Assembly (NCBI RefSeq): GCF_001870735.1
Contig: NZ_MORL01000002.1
Coordinates: forward strand, 608,636-672,635
Length of the DNA: 64,000 nt
Direction: 5' to 3'
DNA from: Arsenicibacter rosenii
GTDB lineage: Bacteria > Bacteroidota > Bacteroidia > Cytophagales > Spirosomataceae
Shown piece after piece: positions 1 to 9,174 of the stretch. The position numbers were made by a program, and so were the translations under genes. The first letter of the stretch is position 1, and every line of letters starts with the position of its first letter. The notes beneath the pieces were generated by a model. That model searched no databases. It was not told the DNA's origin and was given only the letters and a program-made list of their open reading frames with translations.

Positions 1-231
1 ACAGCTTCTTTAAAAGGAGCTACCTTAAAGTTCGGATTAGACCGTAAGCTATATGCTTTTTATAGTCTTTCGTTTAGTGGCAGCGATCTTGCCGGTGGGA
101 TATATCGTCTCACCATCCAGTAATCCGGATACAATCAATCTGTCTGCCAGCACAATTTATTGCATTCTGATGGCTATTAAAGCAATTGAGTCGTGCCCTC
201 CGTATCTTCGGCCGCAAATTCTGATTATTGT

Positions 232-2790
232 ATGCGCGCCCTGTTCTCCTTTTTCGTCTGCCTGCTGTGGATGCCCGCTGCATTTGCGCAGAAAACCGCA
301 TTCGACCCGCAAAAGCTGGCTGTCCGCTGGGAAGTCATCGAAAATAATTACCAGCAGAAAACCCAGACACTGTCGGCCTTTACGCTGACCAATACCGGCA
401 AAACCCCGTTACCGGCCACCGGTTGGGGACTGTATTTCAACTTTGTACGGACCATTAAACCGGGCTCGGCCAATGGCCCGTTGCAGGTCGACCACCTCAA
501 CGGGGATTTTTTCCGGCTGGTGCCCAAACCGGAGATGGCACCCCTCAGACCGGGCGCGTCAATCCGCGTTGAATTCGTCTCGGATGCGTGGGTACTCAAC
601 GTAACCGACGCGCCTGGCGGCTTGTACTGGGTCCGTGATTCGCAGCCGGAAAAAGGCATTCCGCTACCGAATTACACCGTAGTACCCTCCACAGAACCAA
701 AACAGACTACCCGGTTTCCCGGCGACAAACCTGGCTTTGTCGGCCCGCAGGCGGTCTATGCCCAAAACAAGGCCCTGACCGATATTCCTGAAAACCAATT
801 GCCCAAAATTCTGCCTTCGCCAACGGCTTACCGCGAGACTGGCAGCGCCTTTACCCTGACCGGTGACGTGTCGATTATGACGGATGCGGCCTTTCAGCGC
901 GAAGCCGGTTATCTGGCAAACGAACTGGCGGCTGTGCTGGGAAAAAAAACATCGGTGACGACGCAAAAAGCCCCCGGGCAAATACAGCTTCAAATGGCGG
1001 CTATGGCTCCCGGTGCCTACCAGCTTCGGGTAAACGCCGATGGGGTGGTGATCTCGGCCGCCAGTGGTGAAGGTATCTGTTATGGCATTCAGTCGCTGAA
1101 AATGCTGTTGCCACCCATGGCCTGGACGAAGCCGCAATCGTCGCTTCCGGTACCCGGCGTTGAGGTGACCGACGCCCCACGGTTTGGCTGGCGCGCCATG
1201 ATGCTCGATGTGGCCCGTAACTTCCAGCCGAAAACACAGGTGCTCAAGCTCCTCGACCTGATGGCGCTCTATAAACTGAATATTCTGCACTTTCACCTCA
1301 ACGACGATGAGGGCTGGCGGGTCGAAATTCCGTCGTTGCCTGAGCTGACGGCGGTAGGCAGCAAACGGGGACATACGCTTGATAACAAAGCGTTTCTGCA
1401 ACCGTCATATGGCTCAGGACCGGATGTACAGAGCCCGACCGGCAGTGGTTTCTATAGCAAAGCCGATTTTATTGAGATACTGAAATATGCCGCCGAACGC
1501 CATATCAGCGTGGTACCCGAAATCGAAACGCCCGGCCATGCGCGGGCGGCGGTCAAGGCGATGGATGCGCGGTATGCACGGTTCATGGCCGAAAACAAAC
1601 CTGCGGAGGCCGGGCAATACCTGCTGCGCGATTTACAGGATGTGTCGGTATACCGCTCAGTCCAGTCCTGGAATGATAATGTCATGAACGTGGCGTTGCC
1701 GTCGGTGTATCGCTTTCTGGAGACGGTGACCGACGATCTGCTGGCTATGTATCGGGAAGCCGGTGCACCGATTCAGACCATTCACTTCGGGGGCGATGAA
1801 GTACCGGCGGGTGTCTGGGAGAAATCACCGGCCTGTCAGGCGCTCATGAAAACCGATCCGGCCGTAAAAAACGTAGATGACCTGTGGTATTATTACTTCC
1901 GGAAAGTCAATGAACTGGTCAGAAAACAGGGGCTTTACCTCTATGGCTGGGAAGAGGTCGGGATGCGGAAAACCAGGCTGGATGGCAAGGCGCACATGAT
2001 TCCGAATCCGGATTTTGCGGGTGACGGTGTGCAGGTTGATGTCTGGAACAACGTATTGGGGTGGGGAGCCGAAGACCTGGCCTACAAACTGGCGAATGCC
2101 GGGTATAAAGTAGTCCTGTCGCCGGTAACGAATTATTATTTCGATATGGCGTATCAGAAATCGTTTGATGAACCAGGTTACTACTGGGGTGGTTTTACGG
2201 ATGTAGATAAGGGCTATTATTTTATTCCGTACGATTATTTCAAAAGTGCGCGCGAAGACCGTCTGGGTAATCCGCTCGACCGGTCAGTCTTTAACGGAAA
2301 AGAGCGGCTGACCGATTACGGCAAAGAAAATATTATCGGGATTCAGGGCCTTTTGTGGAGCGAAACCGTTCTGGGGCCGCAACGGATGGAGTACATGATG
2401 CTGCCCAAGCTGATCGGTCTGGCCGAACGCGCCTGGGCCAGTGATCCGGCCTGGGCAACGGGAACGGATGAGGCGGCTAATCAACGGTTGTATGCACAGG
2501 CCTGGAATACGTTTGTTAACCAGTTGGGCAAACGGGAGTTGCCGCGTCTGGGGAGCTATGCAGGCGGGTTCGCCTACCGCATCCCGACCGTTGGCGCGGT
2601 GGTAGAAGACGGTGCAGTAAGGGCTAATGTGCAACTGCCCGGGTTTACAATCCGCTATACCACCGATGGCAGCCAGCCAAACGCTAATAGTGCGGTGTAC
2701 GCAGCGCCGGTAACGACCAAAGGCACCATTAAACTGCGGGCATTCAGCGCGCAGGGATTGGGTGGCCGTACGGTTGTAATTCGGCACTGA
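232..2790 (+). CDS. Family 20 beta-N-acetylhexosaminidase, secreted
   Basis: Hydrolyses terminal N-acetylhexosamine from chitin oligomers or glycoconjugates, probably in the periplasm or at the cell surface. ATG 232 is preferred to an in-frame GTG at 193 because it opens directly onto a signal peptide (MRALFSFFVCLLW, ending AFAQ). The 852-residue order is an N-terminal chitobiase-type carbohydrate-binding domain (about 25-165), a GH20b alpha/beta domain (about 180-300), the GH20 barrel (about 310-770) and a small C-terminal chitobiase domain (about 780-852). The catalytic Asp-Glu pair of the family is visible in HFGGDEVP as D522-E523. This four-domain layout matches bacterial chitobiases. The 231 bases upstream show no confident gene or promoter. 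No PUL-type SusCD pair is adjacent, so the gene looks monocistronic. Confidence 0.93.
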   Translation: MRALFSFFVCLLWMPAAFAQKTAFDPQKLAVRWEVIENNYQQKTQTLSAFTLTNTGKTPLPATGWGLYFNFVRTIKPGSANGPLQVDHLNGDFFRLVPKPEMAPLRPGASIRVEFVSDAWVLNVTDAPGGLYWVRDSQPEKGIPLPNYTVVPSTEPKQTTRFPGDKPGFVGPQAVYAQNKALTDIPENQLPKILPSPTAYRETGSAFTLTGDVSIMTDAAFQREAGYLANELAAVLGKKTSVTTQKAPGQIQLQMAAMAPGAYQLRVNADGVVISAASGEGICYGIQSLKMLLPPMAWTKPQSSLPVPGVEVTDAPRFGWRAMMLDVARNFQPKTQVLKLLDLMALYKLNILHFHLNDDEGWRVEIPSLPELTAVGSKRGHTLDNKAFLQPSYGSGPDVQSPTGSGFYSKADFIEILKYAAERHISVVPEIETPGHARAAVKAMDARYARFMAENKPAEAGQYLLRDLQDVSVYRSVQSWNDNVMNVALPSVYRFLETVTDDLLAMYREAGAPIQTIHFGGDEVPAGVWEKSPACQALMKTDPAVKNVDDLWYYYFRKVNELVRKQGLYLYGWEEVGMRKTRLDGKAHMIPNPDFAGDGVQVDVWNNVLGWGAEDLAYKLANAGYKVVLSPVTNYYFDMAYQKSFDEPGYYWGGFTDVDKGYYFIPYDYFKSAREDRLGNPLDRSVFNGKERLTDYGKENIIGIQGLLWSETVLGPQRMEYMMLPKLIGLAERAWASDPAWATGTDEAANQRLYAQAWNTFVNQLGKRELPRLGSYAGGFAYRIPTVGAVVEDGAVRANVQLPGFTIRYTTDGSQPNANSAVYAAPVTTKGTIKLRAFSAQGLGGRTVVIRH

Positions 2791-2825
2791 TGTAAGTTCT
2801 CTATCTACTTTGCTGGTTAAATCAC

Positions 2826-2833
2826 TAATTTTG
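2826..2833 (+). promoter_or_regulatory. Possible -7 element upstream of metG
   Basis: TAATTTTG fits the Bacteroidota TAnnTTTG -7 box. A TTTG lies 13 bases upstream, which is too close for a standard -33 box, so support is weak. It would give a leader of roughly 115 bases before metG. Confidence 0.3.
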
Positions 2834-2953
2834 CAGCGATTCATCCGGGTGAAAGAGCTATAGTAAGACTAGTTGAATTGTAGGGTTTTAGCGCCCTCAT
2901 AAGGCAGGCAGTCTGTATCATTCACCCAAAAATCGCAAGAAGGAACACGCTTC

Positions 2954-5008
2954 ATGGCTTTAGAAAACCCACAACGATACACCGTTACGGCGGCATTGAT
3001 TTATGCCAATGGTCCGATTCACATCGGCCATATTGCCGGTTGTTACCTGCCTGCCGACATCTACGTGCGCTACCTGCGCTCGACGGGGAAAGATGTCGCG
3101 TTTATCAGCGGTACCGACGAACACGGTGTCCCGATTACCATCCGGGCGCAGAAAGAGGGCATTACCCCACAGCAGGTAGTTGATAAATACTACGTGCAGA
3201 TCAAACAGGCATTCGAAGACTTCGGGATTTCATTCGACATTTATTCGCGCACGTCGAATCCGATTCACCACGAAACGTCGCAGGAGATGTTCCTGAATCT
3301 GTATAACAAAGGCTATTTCGATGAGGTCGTTACCGAACAGTATTACGACGAAACCGCCGGTCAGTTTCTGGCCGACCGGTATATTGTCGGCGTATGTCCG
3401 GTATGCGGTAACGAGAATGCATACGGCGATCAGTGCGAACGTTGCGGCTCTACGCTGAGTCCGACCGAATTGAAGCCACCGCTCCGGTCGATGCTGTCGG
3501 GCGCGCAGCCTATCCTGAAGCCGACGAAAAACTGGTATCTGCCGCTGGACCGGATGCAGCCGGAAATTGAGGCCTATGTCAACAGTCATCCGGAGTGGAA
3601 AACCAACGTGGCCGGTCAGTGTCAGTCCTGGCTGAAAGAAGGGCTGAAACCCCGCGCCATGACCCGCGATCTTGACTGGGGTGTGAAAGTACCGTTACCG
3701 GATACCGACGGGAAAGTACTTTACGTCTGGTTCGATGCGCCGATCGGCTACATTTCCATGACCAAGGAATGGGCTGAGCAGCAAGGCCATGACTGGGAAC
3801 GCTACTGGCGCGATCAGGACACCAAGCTGGTGCACTTCATCGGAAAGGACAATATTGTCTTCCATTGCATCATCTTCCCGGCCATGTTGATGGCCGATGG
3901 AAGCTATGTACTGGCCGACAACGTGCCGGCCAACGAATTCATGAACCTCGAAGGCGACAAGATTTCGACTTCACGGAACTGGGCTGTCTGGCTGCATGAG
4001 TATCTTGATGAGCTGCCTGGTAAGCAGGATGTGCTGCGTTACGTGCTGGCGGCGAATGCACCGGAAACGAAGGACAGCGAGTTTACATGGAAAGATTTTC
4101 AGGCGCGTAACAACTCCGAACTGGTTGCCATTTTCGGCAATTTCGTTAACCGGGCTGTCGTGCTGACGCATAAATTCTGCGACGGAAAGGTATCCGGCCC
4201 GTGCGAGTATACCGACTACGACCGCGAGGTGCTCAACGAACTGGCACAGTTTCCTGACCGCATTGGTCAGGCTATTGCGGGGTATCGGTTCCGCGAAGCC
4301 TTATCGGGTCTGATGGACCTTGCACGTCTGGGTAATAAATATCTGGCCGAAACGCAGCCGTGGCAGGTGGTGAAAACCGATCCGGCGCGGGTGAAAACAA
4401 TCATGAATGTAGCCTTGCAGATTGCGGCAAACCTGTCTGTTGTCTGCGAGCCGTTTATGCCGTTTACGGCAGTGAAGCTGAAAACACAGCTGGGCATTAC
4501 CGAACATTTCAACTGGACCAACGCCGGCCGTGCCGATCTGCTGGCCGACGGGCACGCTATCGGGCAGGGAGAGCTGTTGTTTGCCAAGATTGAAGACGAC
4601 GAGATAACGAAACAAGTACAAAAACTACACGACGCGAAACGCATGAACGAACTGGCCACCAAAGCGGTACCGGCTCCGAAGGCAGAAATTGCCTACGATG
4701 ACTTTGCGAAAATGGACATCCGGATCGGTACGATTGTCGAAGCCGAGCGGGTACCTAAAAGCGATAAGCTGTTAAAACTAAAAGTAGACGACGGATTTGA
4801 TACGCGTCAGATCCTGAGTGGGATTGCCAAACATTTTACGCCGGAAGAACTAATTGGCAGGCAGGTAACGTTCCTGGCCAACCTGGCTCCCCGCAAAATG
4901 ATGGGCCTTGAGTCGCAGGGCATGATCCTGATGGCCGAAGACCGCGACGGCAGTCTGGCACTCCTGCCACCCCACAAACCCGTCTGGAACGGAGGAACAG
5001 TAAGTTAA
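2954..5008 (+). CDS. metG: Methionine--tRNA ligase
   Basis: Charges tRNA-Met in the cytoplasm for translation. The class I signature HIGH is at residues 23-26 and the KMSKS equivalent is KISTS at 336-340. A zinc-knuckle insert has C148, C151, C161 and C164. The C-terminal part (about 575-684) is a tRNA-binding OB-fold domain starting [18 protein letters not shown], as in the long dimeric MetG forms. The 684-residue length is normal for this form. The ATG has a purine-rich AGAAGGA upstream. The gene is followed by a perfect 18-bp hairpin and then a cyclophilin gene on the same strand. Confidence 0.97.
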   Translation: MALENPQRYTVTAALIYANGPIHIGHIAGCYLPADIYVRYLRSTGKDVAFISGTDEHGVPITIRAQKEGITPQQVVDKYYVQIKQAFEDFGISFDIYSRTSNPIHHETSQEMFLNLYNKGYFDEVVTEQYYDETAGQFLADRYIVGVCPVCGNENAYGDQCERCGSTLSPTELKPPLRSMLSGAQPILKPTKNWYLPLDRMQPEIEAYVNSHPEWKTNVAGQCQSWLKEGLKPRAMTRDLDWGVKVPLPDTDGKVLYVWFDAPIGYISMTKEWAEQQGHDWERYWRDQDTKLVHFIGKDNIVFHCIIFPAMLMADGSYVLADNVPANEFMNLEGDKISTSRNWAVWLHEYLDELPGKQDVLRYVLAANAPETKDSEFTWKDFQARNNSELVAIFGNFVNRAVVLTHKFCDGKVSGPCEYTDYDREVLNELAQFPDRIGQAIAGYRFREALSGLMDLARLGNKYLAETQPWQVVKTDPARVKTIMNVALQIAANLSVVCEPFMPFTAVKLKTQLGITEHFNWTNAGRADLLADGHAIGQGELLFAKIEDDEITKQVQKLHDAKRMNELATKAVPAPKAEIAYDDFAKMDIRIGTIVEAERVPKSDKLLKLKVDDGFDTRQILSGIAKHFTPEELIGRQVTFLANLAPRKMMGLESQGMILMAEDRDGSLALLPPHKPVWNGGTVS

Positions 5009-5024
5009 TCATTGTGATTGAGCG

Positions 5025-5080
5025 GATTGAGTGATTGAGCGGTTGTTGATCACTAATCCGCTCAATCACTCAATCACAAA
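5025..5080 (+). repeat. GATTGAGTG-type hairpin between metG and ppiB
   Basis: Arms 5025-5042 and 5058-5075 are perfect 18-base inverted repeats around a 15-base loop, followed by ACAAATTTTT. The arms are built from an 8-base tandem phrase (GATTGAGT, GATTGAGC). It could terminate metG, yet it ends only about ten bases before the ppiB start. The same phrase recurs between the kinase and regulator genes near 11.1 kb. Confidence 0.75.
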
Positions 5081-5085
5081 TTTTT

Positions 5086-5523
5086 ATGAAAGCAGAAATG
5101 CGTACCGATAAAGGTACAATGACTATTGAGTTCTTTGAACAGGATGCCCCTAAAACGGTGGAGAACTTTGTGAAACTGTCGAAATCAGGTTATTACGACA
5201 ATACCACGTTTCACCGCGTAATCCCGAACTTTGTTATTCAGGGCGGAGACCCGACAGGTACGGGAGCCGGTGGGCCGGGCTATTCGATTCCTTGTGAGCT
5301 GACCGGTGAGAATCAATACCACGACCGTGGCGTCCTGTCAATGGCGCACCGTGGCCGGAATACGGGTGGTTCACAGTTTTTCATTTGCCATAGCCGTCAG
5401 AATACACAACACCTTGACCGTAACCACACGGTGTTTGGCAAGGTTGTTGACGGACTTGATGTAATTGATCAGATCAAGCAGGGTGACAAAATCCAGAGCA
5501 TCACTATTCTGGAAGAAGCCTAA
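5086..5523 (+). CDS. Peptidyl-prolyl cis-trans isomerase, cyclophilin type
   Basis: Catalyses cis-trans isomerisation of Xaa-Pro bonds during protein folding. The 145 residues cover a single compact cyclophilin domain with the hallmark FHRVIPNFVIQGGDPTGTG and GSQFFICHS segments. The position that is Trp in eukaryotic cyclophilin A is His here (QHLDRNHTVFG), as is usual in bacterial forms with low cyclosporin affinity. No signal peptide is present, so it is probably cytosolic. It lies 77 bases after metG with a hairpin in the gap. It is PpiB-like, but I leave the symbol empty because PpiA and PpiB are not separable by reading alone. Confidence 0.95.
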   Translation: MKAEMRTDKGTMTIEFFEQDAPKTVENFVKLSKSGYYDNTTFHRVIPNFVIQGGDPTGTGAGGPGYSIPCELTGENQYHDRGVLSMAHRGRNTGGSQFFICHSRQNTQHLDRNHTVFGKVVDGLDVIDQIKQGDKIQSITILEEA

Positions 5524-5534
5524 ATAAGTGTGAC

Positions 5535-5580
5535 TTCCGGTGCGTTGCGGAGTCTAATACACAGAACCGGCGCACCGGAA
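5535..5580 (+). terminator. Hairpin after the cyclophilin gene
   Basis: TTCCGGTGCG at 5535-5544 pairs perfectly with CGCACCGGAA at 5571-5580 (10 bp, 26-base loop). No T-run follows, so intrinsic termination is plausible rather than certain. Confidence 0.5.
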
Positions 5581-5984
5581 CGTCATTTAGTTGGTGCTAC
5601 CTAGTGTTGGCCTGCTTTTTGATTAGTTTATTAAACGAGCAGAAAAAAAGTTTCATGCGTTAGCCGGGCATTAAATTTCCTTAATTTCAGAGTTGGTTTA
5701 AACCCTTTTGGCAAAAAAGGGGTCTATACCGATAAATAGCTTGATAAGTGCAATAAAATCTTTGAAAAGCTAATTTTGACAGAAAAGTAAGGCTTATTTG
5801 TATACGTTTTATGCGTTTTTATTGTATTTCGGTTTGATTTTTTACAAAAAAAATTAGCGAAGACTTGCATATTATCGTACTAAAAAGTTACTTTACTGTC
5901 AGAAGAAAAGAACGCTACCAAAAAATTTAAACCTTCATATACTATCGGGAGAAAGCTCTACGTTACCTAATTGTCTTACTGAAA
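5581..5984. other. AT-rich noncoding region before the ECF sigma gene
   Basis: About 400 bases without a supported gene, clearly more AT-rich than the flanking genes. It contains a small imperfect hairpin at 5702-5723 (ACCCTTTT with AAAAGGGGT) and several A/T runs. I find no good TAnnTTTG promoter here. A long leader or an upstream regulatory region for the sigma factor gene is plausible, but nothing more can be supported. Confidence 0.5.
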
Positions 5985-6584
5985 ATGGAAAAAGCCCAGG
6001 TAACAGACAGTGAGCTTATATCTCTGTACATCCGTGGTAGCGAGAAAGCCTTCGAAACATTAGTACGTCGGCACAAGTCAAAGATCTATACAACGATTTA
6101 CCTCATTGTCAAAGATCAGTATATTGCTGAAGACTTGCTGCAGGACACCTTTATTAAGGCGGTCGATACAATCAAGACCGGTAAGTACAATGAAGAAGGA
6201 AAGTTCTTACCCTGGATCATTCGAATCGCTCATAACTTGGCAATTGACTATTTCCGGAAGGATAAACGCTACCCCAATGTAGTGTTTGAAGACGGAAGCA
6301 ATGTGTTTAACACGCTTGAGTTCTCGGAGGATTCAATCGAATCCATTCAGATCCGGCAGGAAACACACGAGCATTTGCGTGAGTTGATTCAGCGCCTGCC
6401 TGAACAACAACGCCAGGTGCTGATCATGCGGCATTACGAGGAAATGAGTTTCCAGGAAATTGCCGATGCTACCGGCGTCAGTATCAACACAGCTTTGGGA
6501 CGTATGCGTTATGCGCTGATTAATCTGCGCAAACAACTGAGCAAACGAACCCCCAGTTATGATACAAACCTCTACTTACGATGA
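5985..6584 (+). CDS. RNA polymerase sigma factor, ECF (sigma-70 family)
   Basis: Directs RNA polymerase to a specific promoter set. The 199 residues contain region 2 (about 25-95; AEDLLQDTFIKAVDTI and FLPWIIRIAHNLAIDYFRK) and region 4 (about 130-185; LPEQQRQVLIMRHYEEMSFQEIADATGVS, a helix-turn-helix). No regions 1 or 3 are present, which defines the ECF group. A small acidic protein gene overlaps its 3' end by 26 bases, suggesting translational coupling, in the position where an anti-sigma factor gene is often found. The target promoters cannot be told from the sequence. Confidence 0.93.
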   Translation: MEKAQVTDSELISLYIRGSEKAFETLVRRHKSKIYTTIYLIVKDQYIAEDLLQDTFIKAVDTIKTGKYNEEGKFLPWIIRIAHNLAIDYFRKDKRYPNVVFEDGSNVFNTLEFSEDSIESIQIRQETHEHLRELIQRLPEQQRQVLIMRHYEEMSFQEIADATGVSINTALGRMRYALINLRKQLSKRTPSYDTNLYLR

Positions 6585-6795
6585 TGTAATCCGGTACGTG
6601 TACGAAGAGACTTCCGAAGAGGAGAACCTCGCCGTCGAAGACACACTTATGTCTGATCCGGAGATGATGACCCAATTTCTGGAAACGCTCGAAATCCGTG
6701 CGTTGATGAACAGAATTGAGCGCGAGCCCCGCGAAAGTTCAATCCAGAACATCCTGTCGTATTCCCGAAATTATTCGTCAAACCCATCTGTTTAG
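6559..6795 (+). CDS. Small acidic protein overlapping the sigma factor gene
   Basis: I do not recognise a named family. The 78 residues are rich in Glu and Asp (YVYEETSEEENLAVEDTLMS) and predicted helical, with no membrane segment or signal peptide. The ATG lies 26 bases inside the sigma gene in another frame, which argues for coupled translation. A terminator-like hairpin starts at its stop codon. The arrangement suggests a partner of the sigma factor, such as a soluble modulator or a truncated anti-sigma N-terminus. That role is inferred from position only. The N-terminal region resembles the cytoplasmic start of anti-sigma factors, but there is no transmembrane helix. Confidence 0.7.
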   Translation: MIQTSTYDDVIRYVYEETSEEENLAVEDTLMSDPEMMTQFLETLEIRALMNRIEREPRESSIQNILSYSRNYSSNPSV

Positions 6796-6824
6796 GGCTA
6801 TCCTGATGTGATGGGTATTTTTTT
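6782..6824 (+). terminator. Terminator after the sigma factor operon
   Basis: ACCCATC (6782-6788) pairs with GATGGGT (6810-6816) and is followed by A and eight T. The 5' arm overlaps the end of the 78-residue gene. Confidence 0.55.
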
Positions 6825-6864
6825 GCCGCATGAAATGCAATCCACCTGTATTTCATGCGGCAAA
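6822..6864 (+). repeat. Perfect 15-bp hairpin upstream of nth
   Basis: TTTGCCGCATGAAAT at 6822-6836 is an exact inverted copy of 6850-6864, with a 13-base loop. It overlaps the T-run of the preceding terminator, and the two structures share bases only at their edges. It may be a second terminator or a structured leader of nth about 100 bases downstream. Confidence 0.7.
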
Positions 6865-6962
6865 GAGACTATTTTTGCTTTACAGGACAAAAACACCGTC
6901 CCGAACAACCGGAAGCGAATCGTTTCCGTGTGTGCCGGTACCATGTCTGCTTCTGAAAAGCT

Positions 6963-7628
6963 ATGCAAAAAAAAGAACGCTTCCGCCGTTTTATAGAATA
7001 CTTCACGGAACATTTTCCCGAGCCGCAAACCGAACTCAACTTCAGCAATCCGTATGAGTTGCTGGTGGCCGTTATTTTGTCGGCGCAATGCACCGACAAA
7101 CGTATTAATCAGATAACGCCGGCCTTGTTTGCGCGGTTTCCGGAACCTGAGTCGTTGGCGGCTGCTTCGGCTGATGAGATTTTTACCTACATCCGCAGCG
7201 TTTCGTATCCCAATAACAAAGCCAGACACCTGGCCGGTATGGGGCGTATGCTGATGGAACGTTTTGGCGGTGAAGTGCCGGGGTCGCTGGAAGAACTTCA
7301 GCAACTGCCGGGGGTTGGCCGTAAAACAGCTAATGTTATCTTATCCATCGTCTACAACCTGCCGACCATGGCGGTTGATACACACGTTTTCCGCGTATCG
7401 CACCGGCTGGGGCTGGCCCCGCTGACGGCAACTACTCCGCTGGCCGTAGAGAAGGCGCTCATGGCCTACATTCCTAAACAACACGTACCGCGCGCACACC
7501 ACTGGCTGATTCTGCACGGGCGATATATCTGCCTGGCCCGCTCGCCAAAATGCGATGCGTGTCCGCTAAAGGATTTTTGTAAATACTACGAGAAACTGAC
7601 CGGCAAAGCCAGGGTTTCAGTGATGTAA
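6963..7628 (+). CDS. nth: Endonuclease III (DNA glycosylase/AP lyase)
   Basis: Base-excision repair enzyme that removes oxidised pyrimidines and cleaves abasic sites. The helix-hairpin-helix is LPGVGRKTANVIL with the catalytic lysine at K121, and the catalytic aspartate is D139 in VDTHVFR. The C-terminal 4Fe-4S loop has the exact C-x6-C-x2-C-x5-C spacing (C190, C197, C200, C206). The 221-residue length is normal. It starts at ATG 6963 after GAAAAGCT, about 100 bases beyond a strong hairpin, and appears to be transcribed alone. All key residues are present, so it should be active. Confidence 0.97.
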   Translation: MQKKERFRRFIEYFTEHFPEPQTELNFSNPYELLVAVILSAQCTDKRINQITPALFARFPEPESLAAASADEIFTYIRSVSYPNNKARHLAGMGRMLMERFGGEVPGSLEELQQLPGVGRKTANVILSIVYNLPTMAVDTHVFRVSHRLGLAPLTATTPLAVEKALMAYIPKQHVPRAHHWLILHGRYICLARSPKCDACPLKDFCKYYEKLTGKARVSVM

Positions 7629-7662
7629 ACGTGAATACACAGAAACGCGTACCTTGAAAAGT

Positions 7663-7694
7663 CTTTGTGCTCCCTTATTTATCTTTGTGGTTAA
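7663..7694. repeat. CACAAAG-type intergenic repeat
   Basis: Read on the minus strand, this stretch contains TTAACCACAAAG and GCACAAAGAC, matching the CCACAAAGGCACTAAG units found at 37.9 kb. It lies between convergent genes and holds no open frame. Confidence 0.45.
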
Positions 7695-7776
7695 ATAAAA
7701 CAAAAAAGGCGTCCGCTACCGACGCCCAACGTACTAAATCACAGGAATGCTGAAAGCGTAAAAGCTGCTTTCCGGA

Positions 7777-8007
7777 CTATATGGTTTTAGCCAGCTGCAT
7801 GCAGGCAACCTTTACCCAATAGGCACAGATTTTCGCCGGATCAAAGGCTGAACCTGAGGCTGGTGCCGTGACGGCGGTTGTGACACCGCGTTTCGCCTTA
7901 ATCTGTTTGCGGGCGTTAAACAAATTGTGCGGGTGACCCATACCCATCGATTGTAAGCTGATTAATCCTAAGAGTAGGGCGGCTGTTAAGGTCTTTTTCG
8001 CTTTCAT
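7777..8007 (-). CDS. Small secreted protein of unknown function
   Basis: Not a family I recognise. The 76 residues begin with a signal-like segment (MKAKKTLTAALLLGLISLQS), followed by a basic stretch (NARKQIKAKRG) and a C-terminus with two cysteines seven residues apart (ICAYWVKVAC). A good minus-strand promoter at 8035-8066 excludes an upstream TTG at 8037. ATG 8007 or ATG 8013 (two residues longer) remain possible. It is flanked by oppositely oriented nth and a same-strand type IX cargo gene that has its own start 900 bases upstream. It could be a small periplasmic or exported peptide. Confidence 0.65.
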   Translation of the reverse strand: MKAKKTLTAALLLGLISLQSMGMGHPHNLFNARKQIKAKRGVTTAVTAPASGSAFDPAKICAYWVKVACMQLAKTI

Positions 8008-8034
8008 CGTCATTCGTATTTGTGATTTACATGA

Positions 8035-8066
8035 CAAAGGTAAGTGAATTTTATAATACCTTGCAA
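8035..8066 (-). promoter_or_regulatory. Bacteroidota-type promoter for the small secreted protein
   Basis: On the minus strand TTG (8064-8066), 21 bases, then TACCTTTG (8035-8042), matching the -33/-7 consensus. Transcription should start near 8028, just before ATG 8013/8007. Confidence 0.6.
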
Positions 8067-8145
8067 TACATAGTACTATATTTTTGAAAATATTTTCATA
8101 AAAAAAAGAGGAATTCAGCCGTTTCCTGCCAAATTCCTCAAAAAA

Positions 8146-8946
8146 TTAATCAACGACAATCCGGCGCACGGCTCCGTCTTCGTTTTGGGTAACCGTAATG
8201 AAATACACCCCTTTAGCCTGCTTGCCCAGATCGATCTGGCCAACAAATTCGCCGGTAAAGTCCTTTACTTCCTTACGGGCCACTTCCTTGCCTTTCGGGT
8301 TTGTCACCGAAATCGTTACATCGCCTTTGGCGGGTGCATTGAAGCGGACGTTGAGCTGATCTTTGTCCGGATTGTTCGGGAAGGCATCCAGACCACGGAT
8401 CGTCGGGGCTTTCATTTTACCATCTACACCGCGTGACCACGCATCAAACGGCCGGATAATGTGTTCGTTAAAGTCTTTCGGGAATGTAAACTCCAGACGA
8501 CTCAGTTTGTCGTTCAGTGAATCTACGCCGCGACGGAAATCATGCTGCCAGTTGTCGTTATCCCACACCCAGGCATCGCCTTTTGCCTGTCCCGGCCGTC
8601 CCTTGTAGAAATACAGCCGGTTCTGGCCCGGACCGCCTTTGGCCCGTAGCGATTCGCGGCCGTCGTTGTCTTCAACAACAATGGTAAGCTGGCGTTTTTT
8701 GCCGTCTTTGCGGGTTGTTTTCAACGAGTCAACGAGGCGTTCGACCACCTTATCGCGTTCGTCGGCCGGGAGGTTTTTGTAGGTACGGTCGACCTGGCGG
8801 ACATCGTCGCCGGAGCGCTCAATGATTTTTACGGTTACCTCGTTCGATTTTTCTGTTTTATCCTGCGCCTGAACCAAACCGGTTGCAGCAGCTGCAAGGA
8901 AAAAAGCCATAGCGAACCGCTGAGCGGATATGCATGTTGTTTTCAT
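8146..8946 (-). CDS. Secreted protein with type IX secretion sorting domain
   Basis: A 266-residue exported protein of unknown activity. ATG 8946 is chosen because it opens on a signal peptide (MKTTCISAQRF, ending LVQAQ); an in-frame start 57 bases upstream lacks this. The middle is hydrophilic and charged, with no recognised domain. The last ~80 residues follow the type A type IX tail pattern: LDAFPNNPDKDQLNVRF, then a two-sheet segment, then GVYFITV and a short basic end (RRIVVD). This is the only canonical type IX tail I see in the window, and the PorU sortase that would cleave such tails is encoded at 21.4 kb. The gene is divergent from the histidine kinase gene at 9175. Confidence 0.8.
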   Translation of the reverse strand: MKTTCISAQRFAMAFFLAAAATGLVQAQDKTEKSNEVTVKIIERSGDDVRQVDRTYKNLPADERDKVVERLVDSLKTTRKDGKKRQLTIVVEDNDGRESLRAKGGPGQNRLYFYKGRPGQAKGDAWVWDNDNWQHDFRRGVDSLNDKLSRLEFTFPKDFNEHIIRPFDAWSRGVDGKMKAPTIRGLDAFPNNPDKDQLNVRFNAPAKGDVTISVTNPKGKEVARKEVKDFTGEFVGQIDLGKQAKGVYFITVTQNEDGAVRRIVVD

Positions 8947-9174
8947 AGTTAGTACCTGTTTTACTGAGTACAGTTGGTTATCTGGTTTTTCTAAAGACAG
9001 CAACTCCGGGGCTTATGTTGCATAAGTGCCCGTGTTAAAGTTTCTTAAAGACTCAATGAACCACCGGTTGCCTTCGTACATTTAGGTGTATGACAGTGGA
9101 AAACCGCTGTTGTATCCCGTATTCAGCAGAAAGATGAAAAGCCGGCCCTAAAGGTTGCACAGGAATAAATTAAA

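Noticed and set aside
53..388. Open frame at the left edge that could be the end of a preceding gene
   Set aside because: It overlaps the hexosaminidase start and signal peptide in another frame, and the sequence shows no family pattern.
664..1401. Open frame of 245 codons antisense to the hexosaminidase gene
   Set aside because: Shadow frame with Arg/His-rich composition; the sense protein has all family motifs.
8013..8037. Longer start (TTG 8037) for the small secreted protein
   Set aside because: The -7 box of a good promoter covers 8035-8042, so that codon would lie upstream of the transcript start.
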